The notes under the pieces: model-generated
Database searches by the model: none
Told to the model about the DNA's origin: nothing
What the model saw: only the letters and a program-made list of their open reading frames with translations
NCBI RefSeq assembly: GCF_001644025.1
Contig: NZ_LUUK01000036.1
Coordinates: 1-33,849, forward strand
Reading direction: 5' to 3'
Source: Methylomonas koyamae
Lineage (GTDB): Bacteria > Pseudomonadota > Gammaproteobacteria > Methylococcales > Methylomonadaceae
Length of the DNA stretch: 33,849 nucleotides
Shown here: piece by piece, positions 33,682 through 33,849 of the stretch
How the letters are laid out: each line of letters opens with the position of its first letter
How positions within the stretch are numbered: position 1 is the stretch's first letter
Translations under genes and position numbers: made by a program

Positions 33682-33849
33682 ATGCCCAAATCCACGTTTA
33701 TCCCGAACGCCGATCACGACTTTCTGGCCTGGTTCGATCATTTCCTGGCCAATCTGAAACCCGAACACGGCGTGGCGGACGCCGACTTGGCGGCGCTAAC
33801 GGCGGCGAACGCCGATTTTCACGATAAGTCGCGGCTGGCCGGCAATGCC
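33682..33849 (+). CDS. Unrecognised protein, N-terminal 56 residues (runs off the window)
   Basis: The frame starts at an ATG with AAGGA 7 bp upstream and is open to the window end. It reads MPKSTFIPNADHDFLAWFDH, then helical, Ala/Asp-rich sequence (ADADLAALTAANADFHDKS). There is no signal peptide. The pattern of a short 'IP-x-x-D-x-x-F-x-x-W' start followed by helices resembles a common family of bacterial hypothetical proteins that often carry a fibronectin-like domain later, but that part is outside the window. The assignment is tentative. Confidence 0.65.
   Translation, partial: MPKSTFIPNADHDFLAWFDHFLANLKPEHGVADADLAALTAANADFHDKSRLAGNA

Noticed and set aside
33247-33757. Open frames on both strands through the 21-bp repeats
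   Set aside because: A period of 21 keeps all frames open without selection, and none has a good start or ribosome site.
30067-33849. CRISPR array
   Set aside because: The only regular repeats are contiguous 21-bp units without spacers, and no cas gene is present.

Overview
The window is GC-rich chromosomal DNA (about 57-60% by eye over most of its length). The protein sequences are gammaproteobacterial: PurL, XseA, LplT/Aas and KdpFABC all match that type. A cytochrome P460, a diheme peroxidase-like protein and a REP-type transposase fit a Methylococcales methanotroph (Methylomonas/Methylobacter-like). The genus is inferred and cannot be proven from this window.

Layout. Bases 1-3.2 kb hold the 3' part of purL and an orphan LuxR-type regulator with a receiver domain that lacks its phospho-acceptor. 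Bases 3.2-9.1 kb hold a secreted double-PepSY protein, a cytochrome P460, and a minus-strand pair of a large GAF-GAF-GGDEF-EAL c-di-GMP protein followed by a histone-deacetylase-family hydrolase. Bases 9.1-16.3 kb are packed with convergent pairs whose ends touch or overlap: phosphotransferase/xseA, CDF metal exporter/methyltransferase, hsp20/NUDIX and tetR/lplT. A tRNA-Asp(GTC) with its own promoter sits among them. Bases 16.3-18.6 kb hold aas, the acyltransferase/acyl-ACP synthetase partner of lplT, broken by a 14-bp tandem duplication. Bases 18.9-21.1 kb hold a diheme c-type peroxidase-like protein.

Bases 21.6-26.7 kb hold a complete kdp potassium-pump operon on the minus strand. Its order is a 30-residue membrane micro-ORF, kdpF, kdpA, kdpB, kdpC. 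The first three starts are translationally coupled. A TTTATA-N5-TTTATA element upstream matches the KdpE operator layout, but kdpDE is not in the window. Bases 27.6-30.1 kb hold a TonB-dependent siderophore receptor with a FecA-type N-terminal signalling domain but no neighbouring sigma/anti-sigma pair.

From about 30.4 to 32.3 kb the composition drops to about 38% G+C. This AT-rich insert carries two minus-strand genes: a helix-hairpin-helix glycosylase-like protein and, 75 bp downstream, a SIR2-family protein with a zinc-ribbon-like insert. It looks like an acquired island and is the best candidate for an undescribed (probably anti-phage) system. Next to it is a REP-associated tyrosine transposase flanked by matching inverted REP-like repeats. 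Its reading frame is split exactly at a C CCA AAG heptamer. The window ends with eight copies of a 21-bp tandem repeat and the start of an unrecognised gene.
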